Source of the DNA: Triticum aestivum
Lineage: Eukaryota > Streptophyta > Magnoliopsida > Poales > Poaceae
Direction of reading: 5' to 3'
NCBI RefSeq assembly: GCF_018294505.1
Contig: NC_057796.1
Coordinates: 270,140,982 to 270,204,981, forward strand
Length of the DNA: 64,000 bases
Positions 34,204 to 46,600 of the stretch are shown here, in pieces (the first letter of the stretch is position 1; every line of letters begins with the position of its first letter). The notes below the pieces were generated by a model. That model searched no databases, was not told where the DNA came from, and worked only from the letters and a program-made list of their open reading frames with translations. A program made the position numbers and the translations under genes.

Positions 34204-34509
34204 AACGGAGTCCAAACGGGATAAAAACTGACGGAGATTTTTTTGGAATATATGTGAATTTTGGGAAGTGGAATCAACGCGAGACGATGCCCGAGGGGCC
34301 CATGAGGGTGAGGGGCGCGCCCCAGGGGGTCAGGCGCGCCCTGGGTCCTCGTGGCCACTCCGTAAGGCGGTTGGTGCACTTCTTTCGCTGCAAGAAAGCC
34401 AATATCCGGATAAAACTCGTGTCCAAATTTCAGCCCAATCGGAGTTACAGATCTCCGAGAATATAAGAAATGGTGAAAGGGCAGAATCAGGGAGCGCAAA
34501 AATAGAAGG

Positions 34510-34573
<64 letters not shown>

Positions 34574-35614
34574 AATCTCGGAGGGGCTCCCTCCCCTCCG
34601 CCGCCATGAAGGCCATGGACCAGAGGGGAAACCCTTCTCCCATCTAGGGGAAGGTCAAGGAAGAAGAAGAAGAAGGAGGGGGCCCTCTCCCCCTCTCTCC
34701 CGGTGGCGCCGGAACACCGCCGGGGCCATCATCGTGTGACGGCGATCCACACCAACACCTCCGTCATCTTCACCAACATCTTCATCACCTTCCTCCATCT
34801 ATCTACAGCGGTCCACTCTCCCGCGACCCGCTGTACCCTCTACTTGAACATGGTGCTTTATGCTTCATATTATTATCCAATGATGTGTTGCCATCCTATG
34901 ATGTCTGAGTAGATTTTTGTTGTCCGATCGGTAATTGGTGAATTGCTATGATTGGTTTAATTTGCTTGTGGTTATGTTGCTGTCCTTTGGTGCCCATCAT
35001 ATGAGCGCGCGCATGGATCACACCATAGGGTTAGCTGTATGTTGATAGGACTATGTATTGGAGGGCAAGAGTGACAGAAGCTTCAACCTAGCATAGAAAT
35101 TGATGCATACGGGATTGAAGGGGGCCAATGTATCTTAATGCTATGGTTGGGTTTTACCTTAATGAGCGTTAGTAGTTGCGGATGCTTGCTAATAGTTCCA
35201 ATCATAAGTGCATAGAATTCCAAGTCAGGGATGACATGCTAGCAGTGGCCTCTCCCACATAAAACTTGCTATCGGTCTAGTAAAGTAGTCAATTGCTTAG
35301 GGACAATTTCGCAACTCCTACCACCACTTTTCCACACTCGCTATACTAACTTTATTGTGTCTTTATCTAAACAGCCCCTAGTTTTTATTTACCTGCTCTT
35401 TATATTCTTGCAAACCTATCCAAAAACACCTACAAAGTACTTCTAGTTTCATACTTGTTCTAGGTAAAGTGAACGTTAAGCGTGCGTAGAGCTGTATCGG
35501 TGGTCGATAGAACTTGAGGGAATATTTGTTCTACCTTTAGCTCCTCGTTGGGTTTCTACACTCTTACTTATCAAAAGAGGCTACAATTGATCCCCCTATA
35601 CTTGTGGGTTATCA
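34204..35614 (+). repeat. Element G 5' LTR, truncated at its start (1411 bp)
   Basis: It begins at the equivalent of 40047 in the 3' LTR and ends gggttatCA at 35614. The junction with gag copy 1 has 3-bp microhomology (TCA, 34201-34203). It carries an expanded (AG)n tract at 34514-34570. Confidence 0.92.
34514..34570 (+). repeat. (AG)n microsatellite, 57 bp, in element G 5' LTR
   Basis: A pure AG run of about 28.5 units. The same position in the 3' LTR (40337-40347) has only 11 bp, about 5.5 units. Confidence 0.95.
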
Positions 35615-35625
35615 AGACCTTTTTC

Positions 35626-35642
35626 TGGCGCCGTTGCCGGGG
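35626..35642 (+). other. Primer-binding site, tRNA-Asp type (element G)
   Basis: TGGCGCCGTTGCCGGGG lies 11 bp after the LTR end and is identical to the PBS of E and D. Confidence 0.85.
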
Positions 35643-35775
35643 AGTTATAGCGTGGGGTGAATATTCTCGTGTGTGATTGTTTGCTTTATCACTACATTTT
35701 GTGCTCTTGTTTTCTATCTTTAGTTATGGGTAGGAAACGCAAAATACCAAAAAAATAGTTGTACCTACTACACCA

Positions 35776-37056
35776 ATGGTTGAAGAACCACTCAAAATCT
35801 ATCACACTCCTGAAGCTTTTTACTTGGATCATCTTCGATCCCTATGTGCTCGTGCTGAAACCCCAACTAGCTTAGTTGAGGGCAAATCTTTAGATGAGCA
35901 TGCTTGTTATGTGCGACACCGCTTATCTCAAAAAGGGAAACTTTTACTGGGTCAAATTCATCGTTTGCAATGCTATGCTTGGAATTTATGTGAAATATAT
36001 GATTTTACTTGTTGTTCTGAAGACCCTAAGAAACACCTTCCCTACCAATGTGAGTTTAGTGATAATGGAATCGTATCTTCGTATGCTAAGGGTGTTTATA
36101 ATTACTATGATGTTCAACAAATTGAAGAATTTGTTGCTTTTAAGGGTGCTTATGAAATTGCTTCTTTGATTGGAAAGTATGATGCTACTCTTTACAAATC
36201 TAAATTTTTGCCATACTTAAATGTTGTTATGATAATTATGCTTCTAATGCCTATGTTAAACCATATATTGAGGACTCCTCCGCTGTCCAAGAAGAGACTA
36301 ATATTTTGCAGGAGTCTATGGAAGAAGGAATTGATGAAACTGTGGGCTCACTGGATGAAAAAGATGATGAGGAGAGCGAAGAACAAAAGGAGGAAGAGCG
36401 GATTAGCTACCCGTGCCCACCTTCTAATGAGAGTAACTCTTCAACTCATACATTGTTTAATTTCCCTTCGTGCTTACCGAAGGATGATTGCTATGATGAT
36501 TCCTGTTGATTCTTTTGAAATATCCCTTTTTAATGATGCTTGCTATGCTTGTGGCCAAGATGCCAATATGAATTATGCTTATGGAGATGAACTTGCTATA
36601 GTTCCTTATATTAAACATGAAATTGTTGCTATTGCACCCACGCAAGATAGTCCTATTATCTTTTTGAATTCTCCCGACTACACTATATCGGAGAAGTTTG
36701 CCCTTATTAAGGATTATATTGATGGGTTGCGTTTTACTACTACACATGATGATTTTGATAGATATAATATGCATGTTCTTGCTGCTCCTACTCGCAATTA
36801 TTATGAGAGAGGAACTACATCTCCGCCTCTCCATGTTTCCAATATGATAAAATTTCAAGAAACTGTTTATACTATGCATTGGCCTTTACTATGTGTGCAT
36901 GAATTGTTCTTTTATGACATGCCGATGCATAGGAAGAGAGTTAGACTTCGTTGTTGCATGATATATGTTACTTTGTGCTCACTACTAAATTCCAAATCAT
37001 TGCTAATTCAAATTGGCTTTGATATACCTTGGGATCTGGGTGGATCCATTACTTGA
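35776..37056 (+). pseudogene. Element G orphan ORF, unknown protein
   Basis: An ATG at 35776 opens 426 codons to 37056. Residues 1-150 (MVEEPLKIYHTPEAFYLDHL and on) and 250-426 look like genuine protein in frame 1. Between about 36220 and 36500, however, frame 3 gives the more protein-like acidic sequence (ESMEEGIDETVGSLDEKDDE), while frame 1 there is Met/Leu/Lys-rich. This suggests two compensating frameshifts. No zinc knuckle, DTG/DSG, FMDD or DD35E motif is visible. It occupies the gag position of a non-autonomous element. I do not recognise a domain. Confidence 0.65.
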
Positions 37057-39874
37057 GCACTATATGCCTAGCTTATAGGCTTTAAAGAAAGCGCTGCCAG
37101 GGAGACAACCCGGAAGTCTTAGAGAGTCATTTATTTCTGTTGCGTGCTTTTATAAAGTTTAAAAACAAACATAATGTGCCAAGGTTTGCCTTTAGGATGT
37201 TTACATTGCTTGTTGGTTTGTGCGGTGCAAGACAGAAACTTTGGCTGTAGTGCGCGATACATTTTTTTACTGGAACGTCAAACGGTTCTAAAACTTTTTG
37301 CACTGTCATTATATACAATTTTTTATTTTTTTATAATTATTTCAGAATTTGTGGAGTACCAGAGGTATGGTGAATGTTCAGATTACTACATACTGTCCTG
37401 TTTAAGACAGATTCTATTTTTGATGCATAGTTTGCTTGTTTTGATGAAACTATAGATTTCTATCAATGGATTAAGCAATGGAAAAGTTATATTACAGTAG
37501 CTACAATACAAAAACAAAATATGAATTGGTTTGCAATAGTACTTAGAGTAGTGATTTATTTTATTATACTAACGGATCTTACCGAACTTTCTGTTGAGTT
37601 TTGTGTGGATGAAGTGTTCGAGGATCGATGAGGTCTTGATATGAGGAAAAGGAGGAGAGGCAAGAGCTCAAGCTTGGGGATGCCCAAGGCACCCCAAGTA
37701 AATATTTAAGGAGACTCAAGCGTCTAAGCTTGGGGATGCCCCGGAAGGCATCCCATCTTTCTTCAACAAGTATCGGTATGTTTTCGGATTCGTTTCGTTC
37801 ATGCGATATGTGCAAATCTTGGAGCGTCTTTTGCATTTAGTTTTCACTTTTCTTTTATGCACCATGCTGGTATGAGATAGTCCTTGGTTGATTTATAGAA
37901 TTCTCATTGCACTTCACTTATATTCTTTGAGTATGGCTTTATAGAATGCTTCATGTGCTTCACTTATATCATTTGAAGTATGGATTGCTTGTTTCCCTAC
38001 ACATAGAAAACCGCAATTTGTAGAATGCTCTTTTGCTTCACTTATATTTGTTAGAGCGTGGGCATATCTTTTGTAGAAAGAATTAAAATCTCTTGCTTCA
38101 CTTATATCTATTTAGAGAGATGACATGAATTGGTCATTCACAGGGTTAGTCATAAAATCCTACATAAAACTTGTAGATCACTGAATATGATATGATTCCT
38201 TGCAATAGTTTTGCGATATAAAGATGGTGATATTAGAGTCATGCTAGTGGGTAGTTGTGGATTGTAGAAATACTTGTGTTGAAGTTTGTGATTCCCGTAG
38301 CATGCACGTATGGTGAACCGTTATGTAACGAAGTTGGAGCATGAGGTATTTATTGATAGTCTTCCTTACGAGTGGCGGTCGGGGACGAGAGATGGTATTT
38401 TCCTACCAATCGTGTAGTACTTTGTTTCAATGACTAATAGATTTTTGCAATAATTATGTGAGTTTTTATGACTAATGTTGAGTCCATGGATTATACGCAC
38501 TCTCACCCTTCCATCATTGCTAGCCTCTTCGATACCGTGCATTGCCCTTTCTCACCTAGAGAGTTGGTGCAAACTTCACCGGTGCATCCAAACCCCGTGA
38601 TACGATACACTCTATCACACATAAGCCTCCTTATATCTTCCTCAAAACAGCCACCATACCTACCTATCATGGCATTTCCATAGCCATTCCGAGATATATT
38701 GCCATGCAACTTCCATCATCATCATATACATGACTTGAGCATTTATTGTCATAATGCTTTGCATGATCGTAAGATAGCTAGCATGATGTTTTCATGGCTT
38801 GTCCATTTTTTTGATGTCATTGCTACGCTAGATCATTGCACATCCCGGTACACCGCCGGAGGCATTCATATAGAGTCATATCTTTGTTCTAGTATAGAGT
38901 TGTAATATTGAGTTGTAAGTAAATAAAAGTGTGATGATCATCATTATTAGAACATTGTCCCATGTGAGGTTATCAAAATAAAAGTGGCCAAAGAAGCCCC
39001 CCCCAAAAGAGAGGCCAAAGAACCCTAAAAAACAAAACAAAAAACAAAAAAAGAGAAAAAAAATAAAAAACTGAGAGAAAAGAGAGAAGGGACAATGTTA
39101 CTATCCTTTTACCACACTTGTGCTTCAGAGTAGCACCATGTTCTTCATATAGAGAGTCTCTTGAGTTATCACTTTCATATACTAGTGGGAATTTTCATTA
39201 TAGAACTTGGCTTGTATATTCCAACGATGGGCTTCCTCAAATGCCCTAGGTCTTCATGAGCAAGCAAGTTGGATGCACACCCACTTAGTTTCAGTTTGAG
39301 CTTTCATACACTTATAGCTCTAGTGCATCCGTTGCATGGCAATCCCTATTCCTCGCATTGACATCAATTGATGGGTATCTCCATAGCCCGTTGATTAGCC
39401 GCGTCGATGTGAGACTTTCTCCCTTTTTTGTCTTCTCCACACAACCTCCATCATCATATTCTATTCCACCTATAGTGCTATATCCATGGCTCACGCTCAT
39501 GTATTGCGTGAAAGTTGAAAAGGTTTGAGAACATCAAAAGTATGAAACAATTGCTTGGCTTGTCATCGGGGTTGTGCATGATTTGGATATTTTGTGTGTT
39601 GAAGATGGAGCATAGCCAAACTATATGATTTTGTAGGGATAACTTTCTTTGGCCATGTTATTTTGAAAAGACATGATTGCTTTATTACTATGCTTAAAGT
39701 ATTATTGTCTTAATGTCAAATGATAGACTATTGCTTTGAATCACTCGTGTCTTAATATTCATGCCATGATTAGATTACATGATCAAGATTATGCTAGGTA
39801 GCATTCCACATCAAAAATTATCTTTTTTATCATTTACCTACTCGAGGACGAGCAGGAATTAAGCTCGGGGATGC
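37057..39874 (+). other. Element G long 3' non-coding region and polypurine tract
   Basis: AT-rich. It contains degenerate repeats of a tgcttcacttata-type motif (about 37910-38110), an A-rich stretch at 39025-39075, and cacattg/tcatca-rich segments. No ORF I can support. The polypurine tract is at about 39861-39874 (aagctcggggatgc), next to the LTR. Confidence 0.75.
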
Positions 39875-41387
39875 TGATACGTCTCTGTCGTATCTATAAT
39901 TTTTGATTGTTCCATGCCAATATTCTACAACTTTTATATACTTTTGGCAACTTTTTATACTATTTTTGGGACTAACATATTGATCCAGTGCCCAGTGGTA
40001 GTTCCTGTTTGTTGCATGTTTTTTGTTTTGCAGAAAATCCATATCAAACGGAGTCCAACGGGATAAAAACTAACGAAGATTTTTTTGGAATATATGTGAA
40101 TTTTGGGAGGTGGAATCAACGCGAGACGATGCCCGAGGGGCCCACGAGGGTGAGGGGCGCGCCCTGGGCCCTCGTGCTCACTCCGTAAGGCGGTTGGTGC
40201 CCTTCTTTCGCCGCAAGAAAGCCAATATCCGCATAAAAATCGTGTCCAAATTTTAGCCCAATCAGAGTTACGGATCTCCGGGAATATAAGAAACGGTGAA
40301 AGGGCAGAATGAGGGAGCGCGGAAACAGAAGGAAACAGAGAGAGAGATCCAATCTCGGAGGAGCTCCCGCCCCTCCGCTGCCATGAAGGCCATGGACCAG
40401 AGGGGAAACCCTTCTCCCATCTAGGGGGAAGGTCAAGGAAGAAGAAGAAGGAGGGGGCCCTCTCCCCCTCTCTCCCAATGGCGCCGGAACGCCGCCGTGG
40501 CCATCGTCGTGTGACGGCGATCCACACCAACACCTCTGTCATCTTCACCAACATCTTCATCACCTTCCTCCATCTATCTACAGCAGTTTACTCTCCCGAA
40601 ACCCAGTGTACCCTCTACTTGAGCATGGTGCTTTATGCTTCATATTATTATCCAATGATGTGTTGCCATCCTATGATGTCTGAGTAGATTTTCGTTGTCC
40701 TATCGGTAATTGGTGAATTGCTATGATTGGTTTAATTTGCTTGTGGTTATGTTGCTGTCCTTTGGTGCCCATCATATGAGCGCACGCGTGGATCACACCA
40801 TAGGGTTAGTTGTATGTTGATAGGACTATGTATTGGAGGGCAAGAGTGACAGAAGCTTCGACCTAGCATAGAAATTGATGCATACGGGATTGAAGGGGGC
40901 CAATGTATCTTAATGCTATGGTTGGGTTTTACCTTAATGAGCGTTAGTAGTTGCGGATGCTTGCTAATAGTTCCAATCATAAGTGCATAGAATTCCAACT
41001 CAGGGATGACATGCTAGCAGTGGCCTCTCCCACATAAAACTTGCTATCGGTCTAGTAAAGTAGTCAATTGCTTAGGGACAATTTCGCAACTCCTACCACC
41101 ACTTTTCCACACTCGCTATACTAACTTTATTGTGTCTTCATCTAAACAGCCCCTAGTTTTTATTTACGTGCTCTTTATATTCTTGCAAACCTATCCAAAA
41201 ACACCTACAAAGTACTTCTAGTTTCATACTTGTTCTAGGTAAAGCGAACGTTAAGCGTGTGTAGAGTTGTATCGGTGGTCGATAGAACTTGAGGGAATAT
41301 TTGTTTTACCTTTATCTCCTCATTTGGTTCGACACTCTTACTTACCAAAAGAGGCTACAATTGATCCCCTATACTTGTGGGTTATCA
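39875..41387 (+). repeat. Element G 3' LTR (1513 bp)
   Basis: Complete: TGATACGTCTCTGTCG to gggttatCA. It is collinear with 34204-35614 from 40047 onward. GC-rich ggcgcgcc-type block near 40155. Confidence 0.93.
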
Positions 41388-42584
41388 AATCTCCTCTTGA
41401 AGCTTGTCCTTGCCTTTTTCCTTGTGGTCTTGTGGTTGAAGATCATCTTGAGCTTGTGTCCCTTGGAAAGAAGTAGGATCATACTTCTCTTGTTGAGGAA
41501 CAAACTTTGTCTTGGGGTATTGATCTTCTTCCCACTCAACTCCATTGGCATTGAATTTTCGTTCGAAACCAACACCTTGATTCTTTCAGTGCCTTCCTTG
41601 CTTGCGTACAATTTCCTCAAATTGCTTACTTCCAGCCAGGCTCTTGTAAACACATTTCTCTATAATTCCCTTCAATAAGCTATTTTCTTGCTCAAGTGTA
41701 ACTTGGCTAAGAGAATCATTAGTGGAATCAAGAGAACTACTAGAAGCAACAACATTGGATTTAGCATGATTATTGTTACTACTAGATGAAGAATCTTTCT
41801 TGCTCTTGTTGCTAGATTTAACTTGTGGCATGTCAGTAGACAAGAGTAACGCTTGGCAATGTAAGAAGAACTTTTCTTGCGAAGATAATCATTGATTGCT
41901 TTTAAGAACCCATGCTCTTGCTCAAGGTTGAGCTTTTCAAAGCATAGCTTTTCACGAGTCTTTAAAAGTTCTCGATGATCTTCCAAGGTAGTTTCATGAG
42001 CTAACTTAAGAGTGGTTAGTTCTTTAGTTGGACACTCAATATCCTTCTTATCATCATCATTCGTTTTATCTTGATTATCATGATTAATAGCAAGTTCATC
42101 ATAGTTTTCTTCACTAGAGTTGTCAACAAGTAAATCATCATCACCTAGCAAATCATCTTCATCACTATTGAAATCAACATACTCGGGTGTGATGCCTTTG
42201 GGCCTTTACCCATGAAGCATCTTCCAATTCCTTCATTTGGTGAGTCAAATATGTCATAGGAGTTGGTTGACACGAGTGCTAGACCGGCAACACCTTCATC
42301 TTGAGTATATTCGGAGTCGGGGTGATAACTTCTTTCGGAGTGATGGTCGGAGTCGGAGCCGGATACCCATTCACCAACATGAGCTTGATGTCTTCGTTTT
42401 GTGTAGCTCCTTGATGATTTGTCCTTCCTTTCTGAATCCTTGCTTCTACGAGAGGTTCTTCGTTCATAACGATCATCTCTACTCCTCCTCTCTCTAGGTG
42501 GTGATTCTTCTCTTCTACTTCTCCTTTTGGGTGAATATTCTCTTCTGTTGTAGGGGGTCGTACACTCGTTGGAGTAGTGTCCGG
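41388..42584 (-). pseudogene. Element H gag, copy 2 (C-terminal part, between G and F)
   Basis: The minus strand continues the gag that starts at 52492, after the F insertion. It begins at 42584 inside the zinc knuckle region and runs through the Arg/Ser-rich stretch and the coiled-coil tail (about 42151-41672). It is cut at 41388 by G. It is collinear with 32616-33817 of copy 1. It has its own frame changes (near 42270, 41850 and 41600). Confidence 0.85.
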
Positions 42585-43062
42585 TGTCGGTGTCAAAACC
42601 GGCGGATCTCGGGTAGGGGGTCCCAAACTGTGCGTCTAAGGTCGATGGTTATAGGAGGCAGGGGACATGATGTTTACCCAGGTTCGGGCCCTCTCTATGG
42701 AGGTAATACCCTACTTCCTGCTTGATTGATCTTGATGAATATGAGTATTACAAGAGTTGATCTACCACGAGATCGTAATGGCTAAACCCTAGAAGCCTAG
42801 CCTGTATGACTATGGTAATGAGTATATCCTTTCCGGACTAAACCCTCCAGTTTATATAGACACCGGGGGGTCTAGGGTTACATAGAGTCGGTTACATGGA
42901 AAGGAATGTTCATAGTTGATCGCCAAGCTTGCCTTCCACGCCAAGGAGAGTCCTATCCGGACACGGGTACAGTCTTCGGCCTTCTTGTCTTCAAAGCCCA
43001 TCAGTCCGGCCCATGGATAACAGGCCGGACGCCCGAGGACCCCTTAGTCCAGGACTCCCTCA
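42585..43062 (-). repeat. Element F 3' LTR (478 bp)
   Basis: On the plus strand tgtcggtgtcaaaacc...gactccctca; on the minus strand it starts TGAGGGAGTCCTGG at 43062. A TATA box on the minus strand (TATATAAA) is at 42859-42852. Confidence 0.92.
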
Positions 43063-43607
43063 GTATCCCCTGAACCTGGCTTCAATGACGAGGAGTCCGG
43101 CGCGCAGATTGTTTTCGGCATTGCAAGGCAGGTTCCCCTTTCCGAACTCCAAGATAGTCTCCGGACGCGATGATAGTATCCGGACCTGTCACACACACCA
43201 TACACAACCACAGAGAGAATATAATTTTACACGAGTCCAATCCGCTGACAACTTTTGTAGCATGACATCATGTCCGACCGGTCATAATTCCGAACCGTTT
43301 TGTGTCCGCCGCTCCCCGTCCCGAGACGCGGTTGCCATTGACACGTCTTGTCAAAGCAGAGATTGTGTCCCCTTATCGTGGGATTCTCATCAATGTGGGC
43401 ATGGGTAACCCAACCGTGCCGTTTATATAGGCCTCGGGAATAGGCGAGCTTTTAGGGCGAGTGGGGAGGCGCTTGATATTCGCGGCCTTTATAAGGGGAT
43501 AATGATTCCCTTTTTTCACCCACGCCCTTTCTCTCCCTCAGCCCTTCCGTCCTTGAGCTCCAGCGCCCAAGCTTTGGCTTTTCCTCGTCCGAGAAAGCAC
43601 TCCAGCC
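43063..43607 (+). promoter_or_regulatory. Upstream region of the antisense gene in F, with TATA box
   Basis: Non-coding. On the plus strand, gccgtttatataggcctc (TTTATATA at 43422-43429) lies about 180 bp before the ATG at 43608 and is the likely TATA box. The first bases next to the LTR would also serve as the polypurine tract region of F on the other strand (minus strand ggttcaggggatac). Confidence 0.55.
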
Positions 43608-46600
43608 ATGTCCGGATCCGGAGCTGGAGGCAAGTGGATGGCTTTTTCCGTTAAGAAGAAAGACATCAAGGAGCTCCGGGAGGCCGGATACCTAGCCAAG
43701 GAGATTGCTCACCGACTCCCGGTCAAAGAACAGATCGTCCCCACTTCAGAGCCCCATGAGAGAGGGTTGTGTTTCTCACACATTTTGTCCACGGGCTGGG
43801 ATTCCCTCTCTACCCGTTCATCCGCGGACTGGTGTTTTACTACGGGCTAGACTTCCATGACCTAGCCCCCAACTTTATTCTCAACATCACGGCATTCATT
43901 GTCGTGTGCGAGGCCTTTCTCCGCATCCCACCTCATTTCGGCCTATGGCTGAAGACCTTCAATGTGAAGCCGAAGGTGGTGAGCGGCCAACAAGCAGAGT
44001 GCGGAGGTGCCATGGTGGGCAAGATGCCCAATGTTACCTGGCCCGAAGGCTCCTTCGCGGAGATGGTGAAGGGGTGGCAGTCGGGTGGTTCTACATCACC
44101 GAGCCGCGCAACACTGACTGGGCGGCGGCCCCCGAATTCCGATCTGGAATCTCGATGCGGCTCACCTCCTGGCAAGAGAGGGGCCTAACCTGGGGTCCCT
44201 CGAACGAGCTGACTGGGCTCCAGACGTGCGTCTAGAACATGATAGACAGGAAAATCAAGCTTGTCAATGTGATCCAGGTCATGCTCATTCGTCGGGTCCT
44301 TCCGTGCCAATGCCAGACTTGCTATCTGTGGGAGTACGATCCGGCCAAGCACCAGATGCTACTAGAGCTCTTCGGCACGACGCACGAAGACATCTGGAAA
44401 GTGCTCTTCAAGGCCGGCGGGATGCCACTGCCCACGACCGAGGACCACGGGCTCAGCATAAAACGCCAGGCTAATTTGGTAAGTTCTTTCATGTTTTCGA
44501 GGTATACCATTTACTAGCATATTTTGAGGAAAAAGCCTAAGCCTTCCTATCCATGTTTTCAGGCCTGGATCGAGGTAGCAGGGGGGCTTAACTGTCCGGC
44601 CCCGCTGCTCGAAGACCAAGAATTCCCATTACTGACGAAAATGCTATTTCCAGCACCTTATGAGGTGCCGGAGAAGATGGCCAAGAAATCGGCCAAAGGG
44701 GCCCAGAGGGGCCCTCGCCGAAAAGGCGCTTCGGACATGACGTCCCAAGACGAGACTCACTCTTCGTCCACCGAAGACGATGACGAGGAGGAGGAAGAAG
44801 AAGATGACTCCCCACCCGAGGTGGGGAGGAAGAAGAGAACGGCCTCCACGAATCTGGAGGCGAAGGCGCCCAAGAGGGGGAGGGGCTCCCGCGCGGATAA
44901 CTCCGCGTGGGATATCGATAGTAGTCCGGAGCGACCTCCCCGGACTATGCCTTGGGCCGCATCGTAAGTACCAAAATCCTTATGCGCGCCCAAACGTCTG
45001 GCCTTTCCGGTTTTTAATATTGATATGTGTAAATTGTGTTATTCCAGTCCGGCCCGCGACGGCTCCCCGCGATCCTCGATAGAGGGTTCGCTAGACTCTA
45101 AGGAGATGGCTAGCATGTCTCCGCCACCTGCTCATTCTGTCTCGCCCAAGGGTGATGACGAGGTGGTGTCCCAAAGGACCTTCCCAGACTGGGGGGAGGT
45201 TCCGGAGACCGTCAGGGTGGCACCCCAGGATGACTCCTCGGCCGCCGGATACATGGAGGGAAGAGCCCCCATGGGGACTGGTGATGGTGGCCGGGTTCCA
45301 TTCGGCCCTCAGCCGGATACCATTCCGGAGACCTTCACGGCTCCGGAGTCCAGCGAACAGACTTCCCCGAAAGGAGGAAGTGTGCCTGTTCCACCAGTGA
45401 CCTCTGTCCAACCAGAGGCACTGGGTAATCTGCTGGAAACGCTGCAAGGCGCTTCCATTGTGGATGAACACCGTACCCTTATGGGTATGGTGATCGAAAA
45501 GGTTCAGTTCGCCAAAAGCGGACTGACCGAAGCCTGCGCTAGCCTTCTAACAGGCTTTGAGGTGAGTAATGTAATTGTAGGAAGAATATCACAGTGTAGA
45601 CAGTAGCCCCTGATGCTCTGTTCGGTGTTGGGAAAGAAAAAGGTGAACAAAGGATCAAAAATAATTTTCGCAGGAGTCTAACATAAGGTGTCTATGTGAA
45701 TAAGCAGGCATCGCTGCGGGCTACTACCGCTCATACTGCGGAGGTCTCTGGACTGAGGCAGAAACTGGAGCGGGCCGAGGAAGAGCTCGGCCTCGTGAAG
45801 AAGCAGCTGGAGGATAGCCAAGGTATGCAGTAACCTGCGTGTAAATTTAATAAGGATGAATGGTCCGTGCGGACTAAAGTGTCATGAACTTTATTAGGGG
45901 CCACAACCGAGGTGGCAGCCCTCAAGAAGGCGTTAGCCGAGGCCAAGGACAAAGCAACCAAGGAACACGCTGCGCGTGAGAAGCACGAGGCCCTGGTTAA
46001 CAAGGCCCAGCAAGAGCTCCAGGACGCCGTCGAGAAGCTCGAGTCCTTGGAGCGCGATTTTAGGACGCAAGAGTCCGAACTTGCGAAGGCCCACCAGAGC
46101 GTGCAGGATGCCCCAGCCGAAGCCCAGAGTGCCCTCCAGGAAATCCAGGCGGCCAAGAAGATTGCGGCGGGTAAGGCTTTCACTATGCAAGGCAAGTATG
46201 CAAAGGAAACGGTTCGTGTACTTACCCGAACTTGTGTTTTCCAGGGGTTTTTACGGATCTGCCGCGCAGCATATTAGATGCTGCCGAGTTCTATTGGGCC
46301 AAAGAAGGGATGTCTATGGAGAAGCTATTCTGGTCCCAATATCTTGGACCAGAACATCCGGTGCCCTTTAGCGACCAGTTGAAACAACTGGTCGAGCTGC
46401 ACAAGTCGGCCGAGTTAGCCATGAAGGACCTGATAGTCCGGCTGTGGCCTGCCGAGCCTGTGCCCAGTAGCTACTTTGGACTTGTGAAGCGGCTTGTGAG
46501 TGCCTGCCCACAGCTTGAAGTCGTGAAGTGGTCGGTCTGCATTGAGGGTGCACAGATGGCATTCACGCGCGTCAAGACGCACTGGGCGAAGATGGATGCC

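Larger units (their letters stand above)
34204..41387 (+). mobile_element. Element G: non-autonomous gypsy-type LTR element with one orphan ORF
   Basis: The 3' LTR (39875-41387) starts TGATACGTCTCTGTCG and ends gggttatCA. The 5' LTR (34204-35614) lacks its first 172 bp. The PBS is tRNA-Asp type (35626-35642), as in C and D, and the LTR end is like theirs, so this is a related family (Sabrina/WHAM-like, name not verified). The internal region has one ORF (35776-37056) and a 2.8-kb non-coding part; there is no gag, protease, RT or integrase. It is inserted in gag of H: the right flank begins aatct (41388-41392), and the matching undisturbed site is 32616-32620 in gag copy 1. Confidence 0.88.

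Noticed and set aside
34204..35614. Treating the G 5' LTR as an unrelated solo LTR
   Set aside because: It is followed by a PBS, internal region, PPT and a matching full-length 3' LTR, so it is the truncated 5' LTR of G.
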